Source: Petrosia ficiformis (Eukaryota > Porifera > Demospongiae > Haplosclerida > Petrosiidae). Taken from it: DNA of 64,000 bases. The notes under the pieces were generated by a model. The model was not told the origin of the DNA, made no database searches, and saw only the letters and a program-made list of their open reading frames with translations. This document shows positions 34,101-46,700 of this stretch, one piece after another (positions within the stretch are counted from its first letter, which is position 1; the number at the start of each line of letters is the position of its first letter). The position numbers and the translations under genes were made by a program. The DNA lies in assembly GCA_947044365.1 (NCBI GenBank), contig OX345647.1:510001-574000 (forward strand), read 5' to 3'.

Positions 34101-37100
34101 TGTCAACATTGTCAATACTACCCTAACTCAACCTAAGGGTCTAAGTCAATATTGTAATAATATGGTTTTGTATAGCCAACATCTAAGGGTCTGTATAGGG
34201 TATATTAAGGGTCTTATTGCTAATGTCAATATTATCTCAAACTAAAGGGTCCTGATATTATAACCAAAGGGTCTCAGTCAATTTAACTTAAATTGTAAGC
34301 TCTAATGAGCTTTTACTATGTATTGTACTATAGTCAGTAATACTATAGGGGTTTTTATTAATTACCTCCACTCGAAGGGTCCTAATGATATAGTCAGTGA
34401 ACATTTGTTGATCAGCCAAAGACACCTGAAATGGTCCATAACTCTGAGAACCAGACTCAGGCCAGTACTGTTGACATTTAATCTTCTTATCCTCTTTGAG
34501 GTTGGTTACCATGACAATAGTTGGTGGTCGCTCTTGCCATATAAGACGCCAGAAGTCAACAGTTGTTTTGTTCAATGGACCTGAACAAAAATAGACAGTG
34601 TGACAGTAACACAACACATAATTGAGTTGTAAAATAGTTGTGTTAATTAAAGAAAATATGTAAATTAATTTCTATACTTAACCATCTAAACAACACTTTT
34701 AAATGTTATCTTGTGTCGTGTTTAGTTAATAGTGTGGTATCAAATTTCAGGTTTCATACATGTAACTAGTATGTATGTACATGTAAGAGGGCTCATGATA
34801 ACAACCACACACAACTGATCAATAGTGTCCTATGTCTGATTAACATGGTCAACAAAAGTATCTCTCAACAGCTGTCTTAAAACACTGATGTAATACTTCT
34901 AGTTACATGTTTATGACATACAAGTGACATACATGTACATGTAATATAACATGTACATGTAATATACGTACATGTACATGTACTATTGACATGTATAAAA
35001 CTCCCATTACATGTTTTTAAACACATATTTTCCTCTTCACACATGGATATATATTGCTATCCAGTTATTTGGTTTGTTTTGGACTAATCACAACTTTAGT
35101 TGTGTTTCATAATCCACTTATGAAATACAATCCATCATTATACGAGTACTTTTATATGACGATAAGCAATAACATAAACACATTGAAATCATTATTATAT
35201 GTGATAAGTGAAAACATAAACATGTTAAAATCATTATTATATGATATATCATCACAATTATACATGTACATACACACAAACACAAGTGTACATACATGTA
35301 CTTGTACGTATGTGTCTTTATATGTGCTATCGTGCATACACACGCATACATACAAACACACATTAGTGTACATAACATGTATGTGCGATATAATAACATT
35401 CATTAAGAGTAATTCCCAAGATTTATAATATATTATACATAATAGTGTTAGTTGATATTATCAAGTCAAGTCAAACTGATAATCCAAATTACTATACAGG
35501 AATGTCTATTAGTGATAACTACTAATAGTAATATTATACTATGTTATATAGTATTTCAAACCTTGAGTAGCTATGTATTTGTACTCTGTGGAGTAACCCT
35601 ATATAAAACAATAAAATAATTATAATAATAATTATTTGTGTTTATAAAACTAACCCCTATGTATGATGCATTAATATATCCATTTTGACAGTCTGGTCTA
35701 CCAGTTAATGGTGTGAGGATGATACGATTATCATCATCTAATAAAAGTAAAGATGATTACCACATCAAATATAGTATGATAGTCTGACTATCAATACACA
35801 TATATGTACACATGTACTGATCAGTAACAAGTACATGTACATGTATTGAGTACACACACATGTACATGTATTGACGTACATATACACACACATGTACATG
35901 TATTATTTAGTACAAGTACACACACATGTACATGTATTGACGTACATATACACACACATGTACATGTATTATTTAGTACAAGTACACACACATGTACATG
36001 TATTGATTAATACAAGTACACACACATGTACATGTATTGATTAATACAAGTACACACACACATGTACATGTATTATTGACCTACAAGTACACACACACAT
36101 ATATGTACATGTACATGTAATGATTAGTACATGTTATATGGTATGTACATGTATTAGTATTTATACAACAAAGAATGTATAGTAGGACCACTCAAGGGAC
36201 AAAGTATATGGCTTTAATACATATTGTGTATACACAGTAGGTGGGTGATAAACTAATAATGATAAATATTTTCAATACCTATGACTGCACATTTATATGA
36301 ATTCAATATAATGATTATATCACACACACATACATACCTGTACATGTATATACATGTACAAGTATACATGTGTATACATGTACAAGTATATACATGTACA
36401 TGTACCCATGTTATACACTGATAGTACAAGTGCTATAAACATTGTCATGTTTGTGGTAGCAGGGATTTCTTTGAAAGGAAGGAAAAGATTACTTACAAAC
36501 TGTAATGTTAGCAAAACGGTTCAGTGGTTTGTTTGTTGCTGTAACAGCCACTGTCACAGGGTGTTCATTCTCACCACTAACAAGAATCTGAAACGAGTAA
36601 ATAAACAGACAATGAACATACCACCACTGATATGACAGACAGACAATTCATATTAACTTACAGAATACTGTGAACGAAATCCTTTGTTCGAGTTAGCATG
36701 ACTTTCAGCTACAAACACTCCAAAATTGGATACAGGTATTGGGCCTGTTTTAGCATTTGCATCACCATTGATCTTCCTTGCCTCACGAGTACCTTCTTGT
36801 ACAATCGTTAAGACCAGCTCTTCTTCAACTCTACCAGAGGAATTGACAGCCACAAATTTGTAGGTACCCTGGTGTTCAATTTCAGCTGTGAGTATCACTA
36901 AACTACCATCCTCATGTATTTCATGGGCATAGTCAGGCTCTACAGCATTACCATCATGATACCAAGCATACGTTGGAGTAGGTTTACCAGACACCTCTAC
37001 ATTGAATGCAACACGATGACCTTCCTCAACGGTAAACTCATACTTGTCAGGGAATTTTTCAATGACTGGTGGTTTACCAGGAGGTTTTTTAGGTGGTGAA

Positions 37101-37330
37101 GGAGGAGGCTTACGTGCAATAGCTGAAGAAAGAAGGAGGAATTAATTGTTGATGATAAGACAAGAGACTAAAGTAAAGTGAAAATAAACTAACGTTTCAT
37201 TTCTTCATATTTAGCCTCTTCATTCTCTTGTGGTCTAGTGAAGTGCACTGGTTGAAGTTCCTTCTCCTCAACATCATATTTTGAATATGCACCCTTTCTC
37301 CTACAGAACAAATTAAGATTTGATTGTGGA

Positions 37331-37363
<33 letters not shown>

Positions 37364-40300
37364 CGTGTGTTATGTGTGTGTCTTTGTGTGTGTGTATTAT
37401 AATCACCTCATCACTATTACTATGACTACAACCACTATCACTATGATCACTATAGCAATTAAAATAGCACCAACAACTCCACCAATTATTGGTCCAATAC
37501 CACCGGAAGATTCACTGGTTGGTTCACTAGTTTGTTCTGTGGAAGAAGAGGAGATAGAGGTAGAGGTTGTAATTGTTCCTACATAAAGAAATAATTAGCA
37601 TTCAAGGACCAAGCATGAATATGTAAATACCAGTTGTTGATGTTGACATCATCGAAGAAGTTGAAGGCATGATAGAAATGACTACTATATTACAAATAAT
37701 ATTATTGTATATATCTATTAGCATCCATCCAGACTACATTACCTGATGGTACAATTGGGTCCATTGGTACTCCCTCATACTCTATACCTCCTAATATAAA
37801 TGTTACTGTTATAGAGAATATATAATCCAGGTTTGGGTCTAGTCCATCTATTACTCCCTCTGAAACACTAGCTGGGAAGTTTTCTGATCCTGAATCAACC
37901 TGTCTCTTCACTTCACTAGTACTATCGTAATATACTGTATATCTGTCTACATCACCAGATTCTATTCGATCCCATGTTGCTCTAGCTGTAGTATCACTAA
38001 TACGAGTGACTTGAAAGTTCTGAACCATAGCTATGAAGACAAAAGAGATAACACACAGCTTTATAAATATTATAAACTCTTACGTATATCAAATGTCATA
38101 GCTGATTCATCTGTCCATTCTCCTGGACCAGCAATAGTATATGCTCTCACACCAACTATATAACTTGTGTTTGGTATTAGTCCATCTATTATGTGTTGAG
38201 TGTTTGTTGTACCATTCATATACATAAATGAATCACTGTTGTCAGACTCTCTATAACGTATTTCATATACAATGATGATACCATTAGGAATGGAGGGTTG
38301 ATTCCATGTGATACGGATCTGATCTACATCTGATCCACTTGACATTAGGTTTGACACCACACCAGGTTCTGAGAGACACAAACATCATATGAAACATGAA
38401 CTAGTATTGAATATACTAACTGACCAGCTTGTTCTGTCTGTTGTATTCTATTATCACTTGTTGGTCCAGTTCCACCATCATTATATGCTGACACTGTCAC
38501 AGTGTAGTTGGTATATGGTCTCAGTTCAGTGAGAGTGTATGCTAAGTTCTTTCCTCCAATGACAGTGATAGTGTCAGAGAATGTTGTGTTTGTGTAGTAG
38601 AGTAAGTATCCATTGATAGGTCCATTCTGTCCAGGAAGTACTTCATCCCATGAAACAGTTAAAGACCTAGCCTCAACTGATGAGAAGATTATGTTCTCTG
38701 GAGAAGAAGTAGGTGCTGAGAGATACAAACATCATGTGAATTATGTATTAGTAATGAATATACTAACTGACCAGCTTGTTCTGTCTGTTGTGTTCTATTA
38801 TCACTTGCTGGTCCAGTTCCAGCATCATTGTATGCTGCTACTGTCACAGTGTAGTTAGTAAATGGTCTCAGTTCAGTGAGAGTGTACACTCTATTCTCTC
38901 CTCCAGTAATGTTGATAGTGTCAGAGAATGTTGTGTTTGTGTAGTAGAGTAAGTATCCAGTGATGGGTCCATTCTGTCCAGAAGGAGATACCTCATTCCA
39001 TGAAACAGTTAAAGACCTAGCCTCAACTGCTGAGAAGAGTATGTTCTCTGGAGAAGAAGTAGGTGCTGAGAGATACAAACATCATGTGAATTATGTATTA
39101 GTAATGAATATACTAACTGACCAGCTTGTTCTGTCTGTTGTATTCTATTATCACTTGTTGGTCCAATTCCAACATCATTGTATGCTGATACTGTCACAGT
39201 GTAGATGGTATATGGTCTCAGTTCAGTGAGAGTGTATGATCTGTTCTCTCCTCCAGTGATGTTGATAGTGTCAGAGAATGTCGTGTTTGTGTAGTAGAGT
39301 AAGTATCCAGTGATGGGTCCATTCTGATTGATACAAGGTACCTTATCCCATGAGACAATCAAAGACCTAGCCTCAACTGATGAGAAAACAATGTTCTCTG
39401 GAGAAGAAGTAGGTTCTGAGAAAGAAATACCAGAATGGAGTTATCAAATTCATACTACACCTGAGAAGATGTTTATTCATAAAACAGATCTATACACATT
39501 TACTTATTTTGGACAGTCTGTCACACACAAGTACTAAAAATGTGGGTGTTGTATTGTTAGTGTTTTCCCCATGATAAATATTAAGGGTGAAGGAGAGCAT
39601 CAGTGGTACATGATATTTGGTCAACTAAGTTCAATGAGCTGTGTTTAACTGTGTTTTCAGCATAATTAAATGATGGGGGAGCACCATGGTACCACCCCTT
39701 CGGGGAAACACTGGTATTGCTGTACTCAAACTTCAAACACTTGTTTCACTTTATTTACAAATTTTATAAACTCAATTTTGATATCTCAGATTTTCTGTGT
39801 AGCTAACAGGATTTCATACAGGTTGGGGAAGATTGTATGGATGTGGGGCGTGTGAAAATTAGGTACTCTGAGAAGGATTCTGGTGGGTTTCTGGCAGCTA
39901 GTAGACTATTAGTATACTGTGGTTTTGAGCACTTGTTAATACTCTATTTACTACTTTGATTGATATTTGTGTGCTATTCCCATTAATTTGTTAAGCTGTT
40001 ACATCTTACCTGACATCATACTTTTGTAAAACATCTGGGGGGAGGCGAAGGATCCCAGGGCGCCCCCATGTATGAAACCCTGACTAAGTACACTTCTTGA
40101 GAAAAATTAGAGTTGTACATCTAGCTGCAAATGCACCCACCCACACATTAAATTTCAATTAAAACTTAAATGAGCACCCACACAAATTATTCAACATGAT
40201 ACCTAGATCCATTCTGTATTCGTTGGCCAGTTCTAATTCACAGTGTCATTTTTCAACTCACCAGCAGAGAGAGTGGTAACATTATTACCACTATCAAATT

Positions 40301-42914
40301 CATGGGACTCAGTACCAAATGTTCCAGTGAATGATGTGATTTCACAATAACTACCAGGATTAATACCACTGAACACAAGTGGTGGTGAACTAGAGATGTT
40401 ATGCATTAAATCATTTAATGATTCTTCACATAGTCTACGACACTGACGTGTTATACCGTAACCCATAGAAGGGATTGGATCAGGTTCAGTCCATGTCAGA
40501 GTAATAGTGTTACTAGTAGAAGTAGCTGTGAGGTCACTCACTGATGGTAGTGCTGAAGGGAATCAGTAATACAGTGATTGTAATACACAAGATGTTTACT
40601 ATCACTTACTTAATGTCACACTCTCAATACTACTATTAACACTGGGTAGTACAGGAGTACCATCATTACCATATGATACCACAAAGAACTCATATGTTTC
40701 ACTATGATTGAGTCCTGATGTCACATCGTATGTTGTATCAGCGGTTACTCCAGCACTCTGAATATCATCACTACCACCGAGAGAATAGAACACCTCATAT
40801 CTAGGTGATGATCCTGTCCAGGAGAGTTGTACATGAGCCAGACCTGCACCCAGTCTTGTTAGTGTGAGATTAGTGGGTGTATCAGAAACTGTAAAAATTA
40901 TAATGTATGTATGAAAAACCACACTTTACCACAAATGGTTAATGAAAAAAGGTTTGAAATTAGGACTAGTTTTAAAGTTCAGTGATCTTTATTCATGCAC
41001 TACTATGAGAATTCTGTGGTTTGTATAAGTATTATACTATTTTGAATGTGTAATACAACTACAACACTATCCTTACATGAAGTGACAGCCCTAGTTTTAA
41101 AGTTCAGTGATGTAAGTTCACTATAGAATTTGACATGTACATGTAATATACAAACAAATGTATATATGACATACATGTACTTGTGTAAACCACAAATGAG
41201 TATACATGTATACATGTACATACATGTACTCACTTACAAAACACTGATACACTGTATGTCCATACCAAGCTTTACTGTTACTCATGAATGAGTTTAATTG
41301 TCCCCAAGAATATAAATATAATGTAATGTAGTTTAACTTTTAAAGAGTTTAGGGTTTAAATGCATTATATGTATGGCATTCTGACTTTCATATTTTATGT
41401 CATATTTAATGTTTGGGTTTAGTGTAATTATACATGTTATCGTCCATATGACTTCACATGAAATACTGTTTCAAATTAAAACAAGAAATTTGCTTTTGAA
41501 AGGCTGGATTCACTCCCAAAACACTAATATGTCCATACCAAGTAATTCCTCTAGCTTATTATTACTAATGAATGTGTTTAACTATCTCCAAGAATGGAAA
41601 TATATTTCAGATGTAGTTAAATGAGTATGTGTAATCATAAGAAAAGGGGTCATTTGGTAAATATTAATATTGATAAAAAGCAAATGTTACCATTTTATAT
41701 AACAAACTAAACCAGGTATCTAGAAGAGAAATGATTGATCTTCCTGGATACCAACTTTAGTTTCCTTTCTATATATAATAGCAAGAATTTAATTCAAAGG
41801 TAAGCATTCTATCAATTAATGGTGAATTACCTTCAAATCGATTTTAGCTATACTTATATATGTATAGAGCATATGTCTGGTATTCTAAATCTGACTCTCA
41901 TATTTCATGTCAATTCTTTGGGATTCTCATGGATGGTCACATTTAATTATTACTTTTCCACTAACCTGATACACTTAATGATGAACTGCTATTAGTAGCA
42001 AGGACACCATCAATAGTACTATCCTCTACTCTGGCATTAAAGACAGTACACTTATAGTCACCTTCCTCTCTCATCCTCACTGTCACTGTCACCAGTGTAG
42101 CCATACCAACACTCACTACCTCACGAGACAAGTCATCACTTGTTTCATCAATACTAAATGAGTTTGGTCCTGTACATGTGACATTAGTAGGAGGTCCATC
42201 TGTTACAGTGAAGATCAGGTTGAATACTGGAGGATCAACATATCTTGGTGTGGAGATCAGGGATAATGACATGTCTCCTGCTTTAGGACCAGCTATAAAA
42301 TGAAGTGATATATTATATACTATTACTACACAACTCATCATTAACTCACTATTATCATTGTATGTACTGGTATCATACACTCCTACTACTAGTGTTCTAT
42401 TATCAATGATACATTTGTACAGACCCTCATAATCTGATGTTATTGGTGTTGTTGAATCTTCATCTTTCAACAATACAGTATGTGTGAGCCGGTCATTGAG
42501 CTGTTCATTAGTCTGAAATATTGGGTCTGGTCCAGTGTAATCATTTGTTGCCTCATTATTACTAAATGTTCCGGTGAATACTACAACTTCAGTACCATTA
42601 GGATAGTAAAAGGTTCCATAGGTGTTGGACATATAATGCAGACACCAAATACCCTCAATAAAACCATCACCATCACCATCCTTCTCAGTATCAGGGAATT
42701 GTTGAGATGTAATCATATAGTAGTCTGGTAATACTAGTTCAAGATACTCAGCCCACAAATGTACAACTATAATAATATAGTATTGAGAATGTAATACATA
42801 ACAACTTCATAAAGATTTACCTTCTTCTGCTGTTGGATTGATTCTATTTTGTCCTTGTATTCCTGATAATGAACATACTACTAGTACTATTGTATATACA
42901 CACACTCTCCACAT
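28124..42914 (-). CDS. Receptor tyrosine phosphatase B, full-length with cytosolic Ig
   Basis: Twenty-eight exons: 42914-42821, 42766-42350, 42292-41966, 40888-40610, 40552-40262, 39415-39122, 39065-38772, 38715-38425, 38368-38084, 38030-37743, 37681-37631, 37578-37407, 37300-37194, 37122-36662, 36587-36497, 35737-35655, 35598-35562, 34580-34366, 33972-33812, 33614-33479, 33324-33175, 30316-30223, 30146-30082, 29856-29722, 29665-29516, 29271-29120, 29057-28922, 28204-28124; 1778 residues. Layout: signal peptide, two Ig-like domains ([17 protein letters not shown]), seven FN3 exons of which three are near copies, Ser/Thr stalk, TM about 1001-1026 ending VMRRK, EEAKYEEMK, Pro-rich linker, cysteine-less I-set Ig, D1 (WPD at 1378-1380, Cys1412) and degenerate D2 (HCRDTVTRSG, Cys1706). 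Intron 21 (30317-33174) is 2.9 kb of repeats with no gene seen. Confidence 0.92.
31391..31650. repeat. Direct repeat of about 130 bp in receptor PTP B intron
   Basis: The segment GTAAGTATGTATAT ... GTAGTTGCTCTTCGTATATAC ... GAGGTGAGTGTGTGAATAAA occurs twice, from about 31393 and from about 31527, with small indels. It is noncoding. A separate 33-bp perfect direct repeat (TTAGTAATTAATTAGGCTGT core) lies at 32094-32162. Confidence 0.75.
32802..33140. repeat. 120-bp tandem repeat, two identical copies plus partials
   Basis: 32881-33000 and 33001-33120 are identical over all 120 bp. A shortened, slightly different copy lies at 32802-32880, and the first 20 bp of another at 33121-33140, 35 bp short of the 3' end of a PTP D1 exon (33175). 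Confidence 0.95.
35818..36125. repeat. Tandem TACATGTACATGTATT/ACACACACA repeat in PTP B intron
   Basis: Units of about 35-60 bp combining ACACACACATGTACATGTAT and TTAGTACAAGTAC. The many palindromic TACATGTACATGTA segments make it self-complementary. The intron is 759 bp here against 50 bp at the same position in copy A. Confidence 0.85.
37328..37402. repeat. (TG)n microsatellite, PTP B intron after TM exon
   Basis: TG dinucleotide run with short interruptions, directly next to the donor of the transmembrane exon. Confidence 0.85.
38425..39415 (-). repeat. Triplicated FN3 exon unit, 350-bp period
   Basis: Exons 39415-39122, 39065-38772 and 38715-38425 start at exact 350-bp spacing and are nearly identical, as are the 56-bp introns between them (including ATACAAACATCATGTGAATT). 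Copies C and D of the gene have a single equivalent exon. Confidence 0.95.
39416..40261. other. 846-bp intron 5 of PTP B, enlarged relative to paralogues
   Basis: The same intron is 61 bp in copy C (51465-51525) and 69 bp in D (61717-61785). The additional sequence has locally GC-rich stretches (around 40035-40075) unlike the surrounding introns, suggesting an inserted element. No clear terminal repeats or coding frame were found. Confidence 0.5.
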
Positions 42915-43633
42915 TTTGTAATACTGTCAGCTTGTTTGAGTGACTAGTGGACTGCGTTTTTACCGTATCACTGCACTAATTTCTAATTTAACGAATGTTT
43001 TTGTCGCTCTTGCACGTGACACCACGTGAAAGATCATTGCCATAGAATGTGTCAATGTGCGGCAGGCAGCAGGAACAAGCAAGCTTTAACCGTACACCAC
43101 AATGCATCAGGATGGCAAAATGACTGACCTTGCATTTAAAAATCTGCTAAAATAGACATAATTCTGAATACGTAAGCACATACATTTGTTGGTTTTTATG
43201 ACTAACTGCACCTGCTAATATCAAGTAGCAAACCAGTTAGATTATCATCATCATAATAATTCAAAATTGTCTGTCTGTCAACTTCAGAGACAAACACAAG
43301 AACATGATCATGAGATGATGAATCAATTTACACATATCTTACATATGTATCATGTGTATGCCACTGATCCGGCCAATGATCACTTCAACTGAACAGTTAA
43401 CATTGTAGCTGCATTATATTAGTGGTGTTTTTCTGCTTCTCTGCAGCAAAGCAAATAGCTACTAAATAATTAGATTAAGTTAGGTCCTAAAACTAGTTTA
43501 TTATTGAAATGCTTTCATGCAGTAATTCTATACTGAATTCCAGTGCAGCCTGGATCATGTATTGATAATGAACTTCAACAAAAAATGACACTATAATTAA
43601 TTATTTCATACACACATTATATCCACAGCTCAA

Positions 43634-43669
<36 letters not shown>

Positions 43670-43762
43670 TATTAGCAGACTACTACAAACTTATTTTATC
43701 TTAACTACTTAAATATATATATAATTGAGTTCTAAATGATTTACTATATGTGTTTATATGTA
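42915..43762. other. Intergenic spacer between receptor PTPs B and C
   Basis: Promoter side of B and 3' flank of C. It contains CACGTGACACCACGTGAAAG at 43013-43032 with two E-boxes and a (TA)n run at 43631-43667. No gene supported. Confidence 0.5.
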
Positions 43763-46700
43763 TTACTGAAAGTTTGCATATAGTTCAAATGAGTCAAGAT
43801 ATGTGATTACTAGTTCAAATATGAACTGATAATGTTGCTGTAGAGATGAGGGAGAGAGAGGAAGTTGAAGAGAGAAAGAATTCAGAGAAGAAAGAAGAGA
43901 AATGTAAATGAAGGATTTGAGGACGATAGTTTGTATGAAATAAGTCTGGCATAGTAACACCTTTGTCTGGATGTTGCAAAGAGTACAGAAGTATAGATAT
44001 ATTGCATAATGTAGTCATGGGTATATTTAATTGTTTAACTATTGCATCTCACTGCAGTTCAAATTGCTTGAAACTAGATCATCACCTGACCATGCGTACA
44101 TTAAATCATTTATAATATTGCACATCTGACAAGAATTATTGTGCTTATAGCACCTTATACTATGCTTGCATGTTTTTAATGTGGGTATTCGGGTGAAGCC
44201 GATAAAGGTCTTCATTACATTAGTAGTTATCACATATTACTATTAATTGCACATTAATAGTACCATGTAACATTATTATATATTAGTGAAGTCACAAGTG
44301 GATTAGTACTAGCATGCTATTATTATATAGTTATAGCGAAACAATGTACTTCGACTATACATGGAATGTAGTATAGTTATTATAGTAACAACACTTACAG
44401 GACATCTCTATAGTTATGGGAATGCCTATACAACAATTATATTTATATATAAATATTTACATGGTTTCATGGACAATCATTACAGGTATAATCAACTATA
44501 TAACATATAATTATATGCACATCGTATTAATATTGTTTTAATTTTCATGTACGTTAGGTACTCTTTATATTAGCAATAGCTATTGAGTACCATTGTGTCT
44601 TATAAAAAAATAAAAATAAAAAAAAAGCTAACTTGAACAATGAAATAATATAATAGTTGTGTTGGTTTTATAGGAAATTTTTGTATAGGCTAATGTAATT
44701 ATAATAATCATAGTTATTGTATTCTTATTTTATAGTGACTTACAGGAGTTGGTACACTTCCTGGTTTGTTTATACGTTGAGTCTTGACTACTTGAAACAC
44801 ATCCACTATATTCTCTGACTTACATTTCTCAATTATGGTAGCTGCAGCACAGAATATACCAGATCTGGTCACTGTATCACTGTAGTTGATGAAAAATATA
44901 GTGACTTAAGACTTGCAAAAAGCTCCAGTTTTGAAATGTTTCATTCCAACGTATTAGTACAATTATAAGAGGTGTAGATCTGTATGTAATATACTCCTTG
45001 TATGCAAGTTCTATAGACATTAATATAATCCAGCATACATTGGTACATTATTAGCAGAGAAGTGTGTTATACAATATAGAATACAATTGCCAGTTCAATA
45101 TCTCTATTTGTAATTTTGTATATTTACTAAACCACGATCCTTTTAAATAATCAAACCTGCAGTGTACAAGAATAGGAGATGTTCCTACTTTACGTTGGAC
45201 TTTATGCATCTCTTCCATTATAGTAATAATATTTTTATAGTTTTGAGTGTATCCATTAAAATCCCAGTCTGTAATCTGATACTGGGTCACTGTCAGATTC
45301 TGGGATGTCTGAAATGAATACAAACATACATAAGTAACAAACCAAATAATTATATTGATCTTAACCTTTTTATTATGAACACATAATATTCGTTCAATGT
45401 AACCATTGTATGGTGTTTCATTTTGCAATCCAACAAAATATTCTCCAATCATTTGGACATCAGCAGTAGAAGGCCAATACTGGTAACAAACTTCCTAGAA
45501 TATACAAGTGACCATGGATATAATTATTATAATTAAGTTACAGCAGTTGAAGAGGAATGCGTGTTGAACTGACCCTTCCATTCTCATTCAAGTGTCCCAA
45601 CATTACAATGGTATGACATTCTCTATCCATGATCATCTTCCAGAATGCTCTACATGTGCTCTGCATAGGACCCTCAGCAATTATAAATGCTTTCCTCTGT
45701 TTGTATCCCTGTATGATGAGAGAGGAGTTTAGAGAATGATAAAACAAGGAAGAAGTGTATAGCTAATATATCACATGTACAATGATTCTTGCTTTTCATT
45801 CATAAAGTCTGGTAATGTATAATGCTTAAAGTTGCATCAGGTTTAGTATGAAATTGGGTGAAAACATAACTTGATGTGTAATATTCATTATCATGGTTTG
45901 GTTCTCTTAATGAAATGGAAAGGTCTACTTGCACAATTTAATGTTTGTGCAACTTGAGACTAAGATTTGTAGGCCTAGGTGCATTACGGTAGCACAATGG
46001 AATTATTTCTATGCAGTCTTTCTACATAACATGTTCTATGCATTTGTTAAAAGTGATCTGATTGGTCAGATGTCATGTAGTGTATAAGTAATATACAATG
46101 TATATAGAATAAGTGACTGTAGACTGTAGTCATGCCCTGTTTTCTCTACATATTACTATTGATCAATACATAACATGTTACCTACCTAAGTATGTAAGTA
46201 TAATTATGTAATGTGTTCTACTGATGCAGCATCATATATGATACATCAATTTAGGTACACTGTTAGCATACTGTGTGTAAAGCTTACATTAATAAAGACA
46301 GCATTGATATAATCTGGATGTTCTCCTTTGAGTGGTACCCTGTGTTTATCAGCTGTGTGTATGTATGTGTAGTGTGGTGTAGTGTGGTGTGGTGTTGTGT
46401 GGTGTGGTGTGGTGTGGTGTGAGTGATAGTTTTAAAATCTGACATCTGTTTGACTAGACATACGCACATATATTGAAGACATGTTTATCACACTCACATG
46501 GTGCATAGTCCATAGATCTGTTCTTTTGAGTGAATTGTATAGCAATATCTCTTCTTACATGATCTGGTTTAGGAGTGATTTGTTCCAAAACCTATCAACA
46601 ACACAATATAGTTGGTATATAGTAGTTATCATTCATTGGTCGTTAAAATTTTATTTTTTAACTGTATTTAATAAACTAATAATTACTACATGTGTATTTA

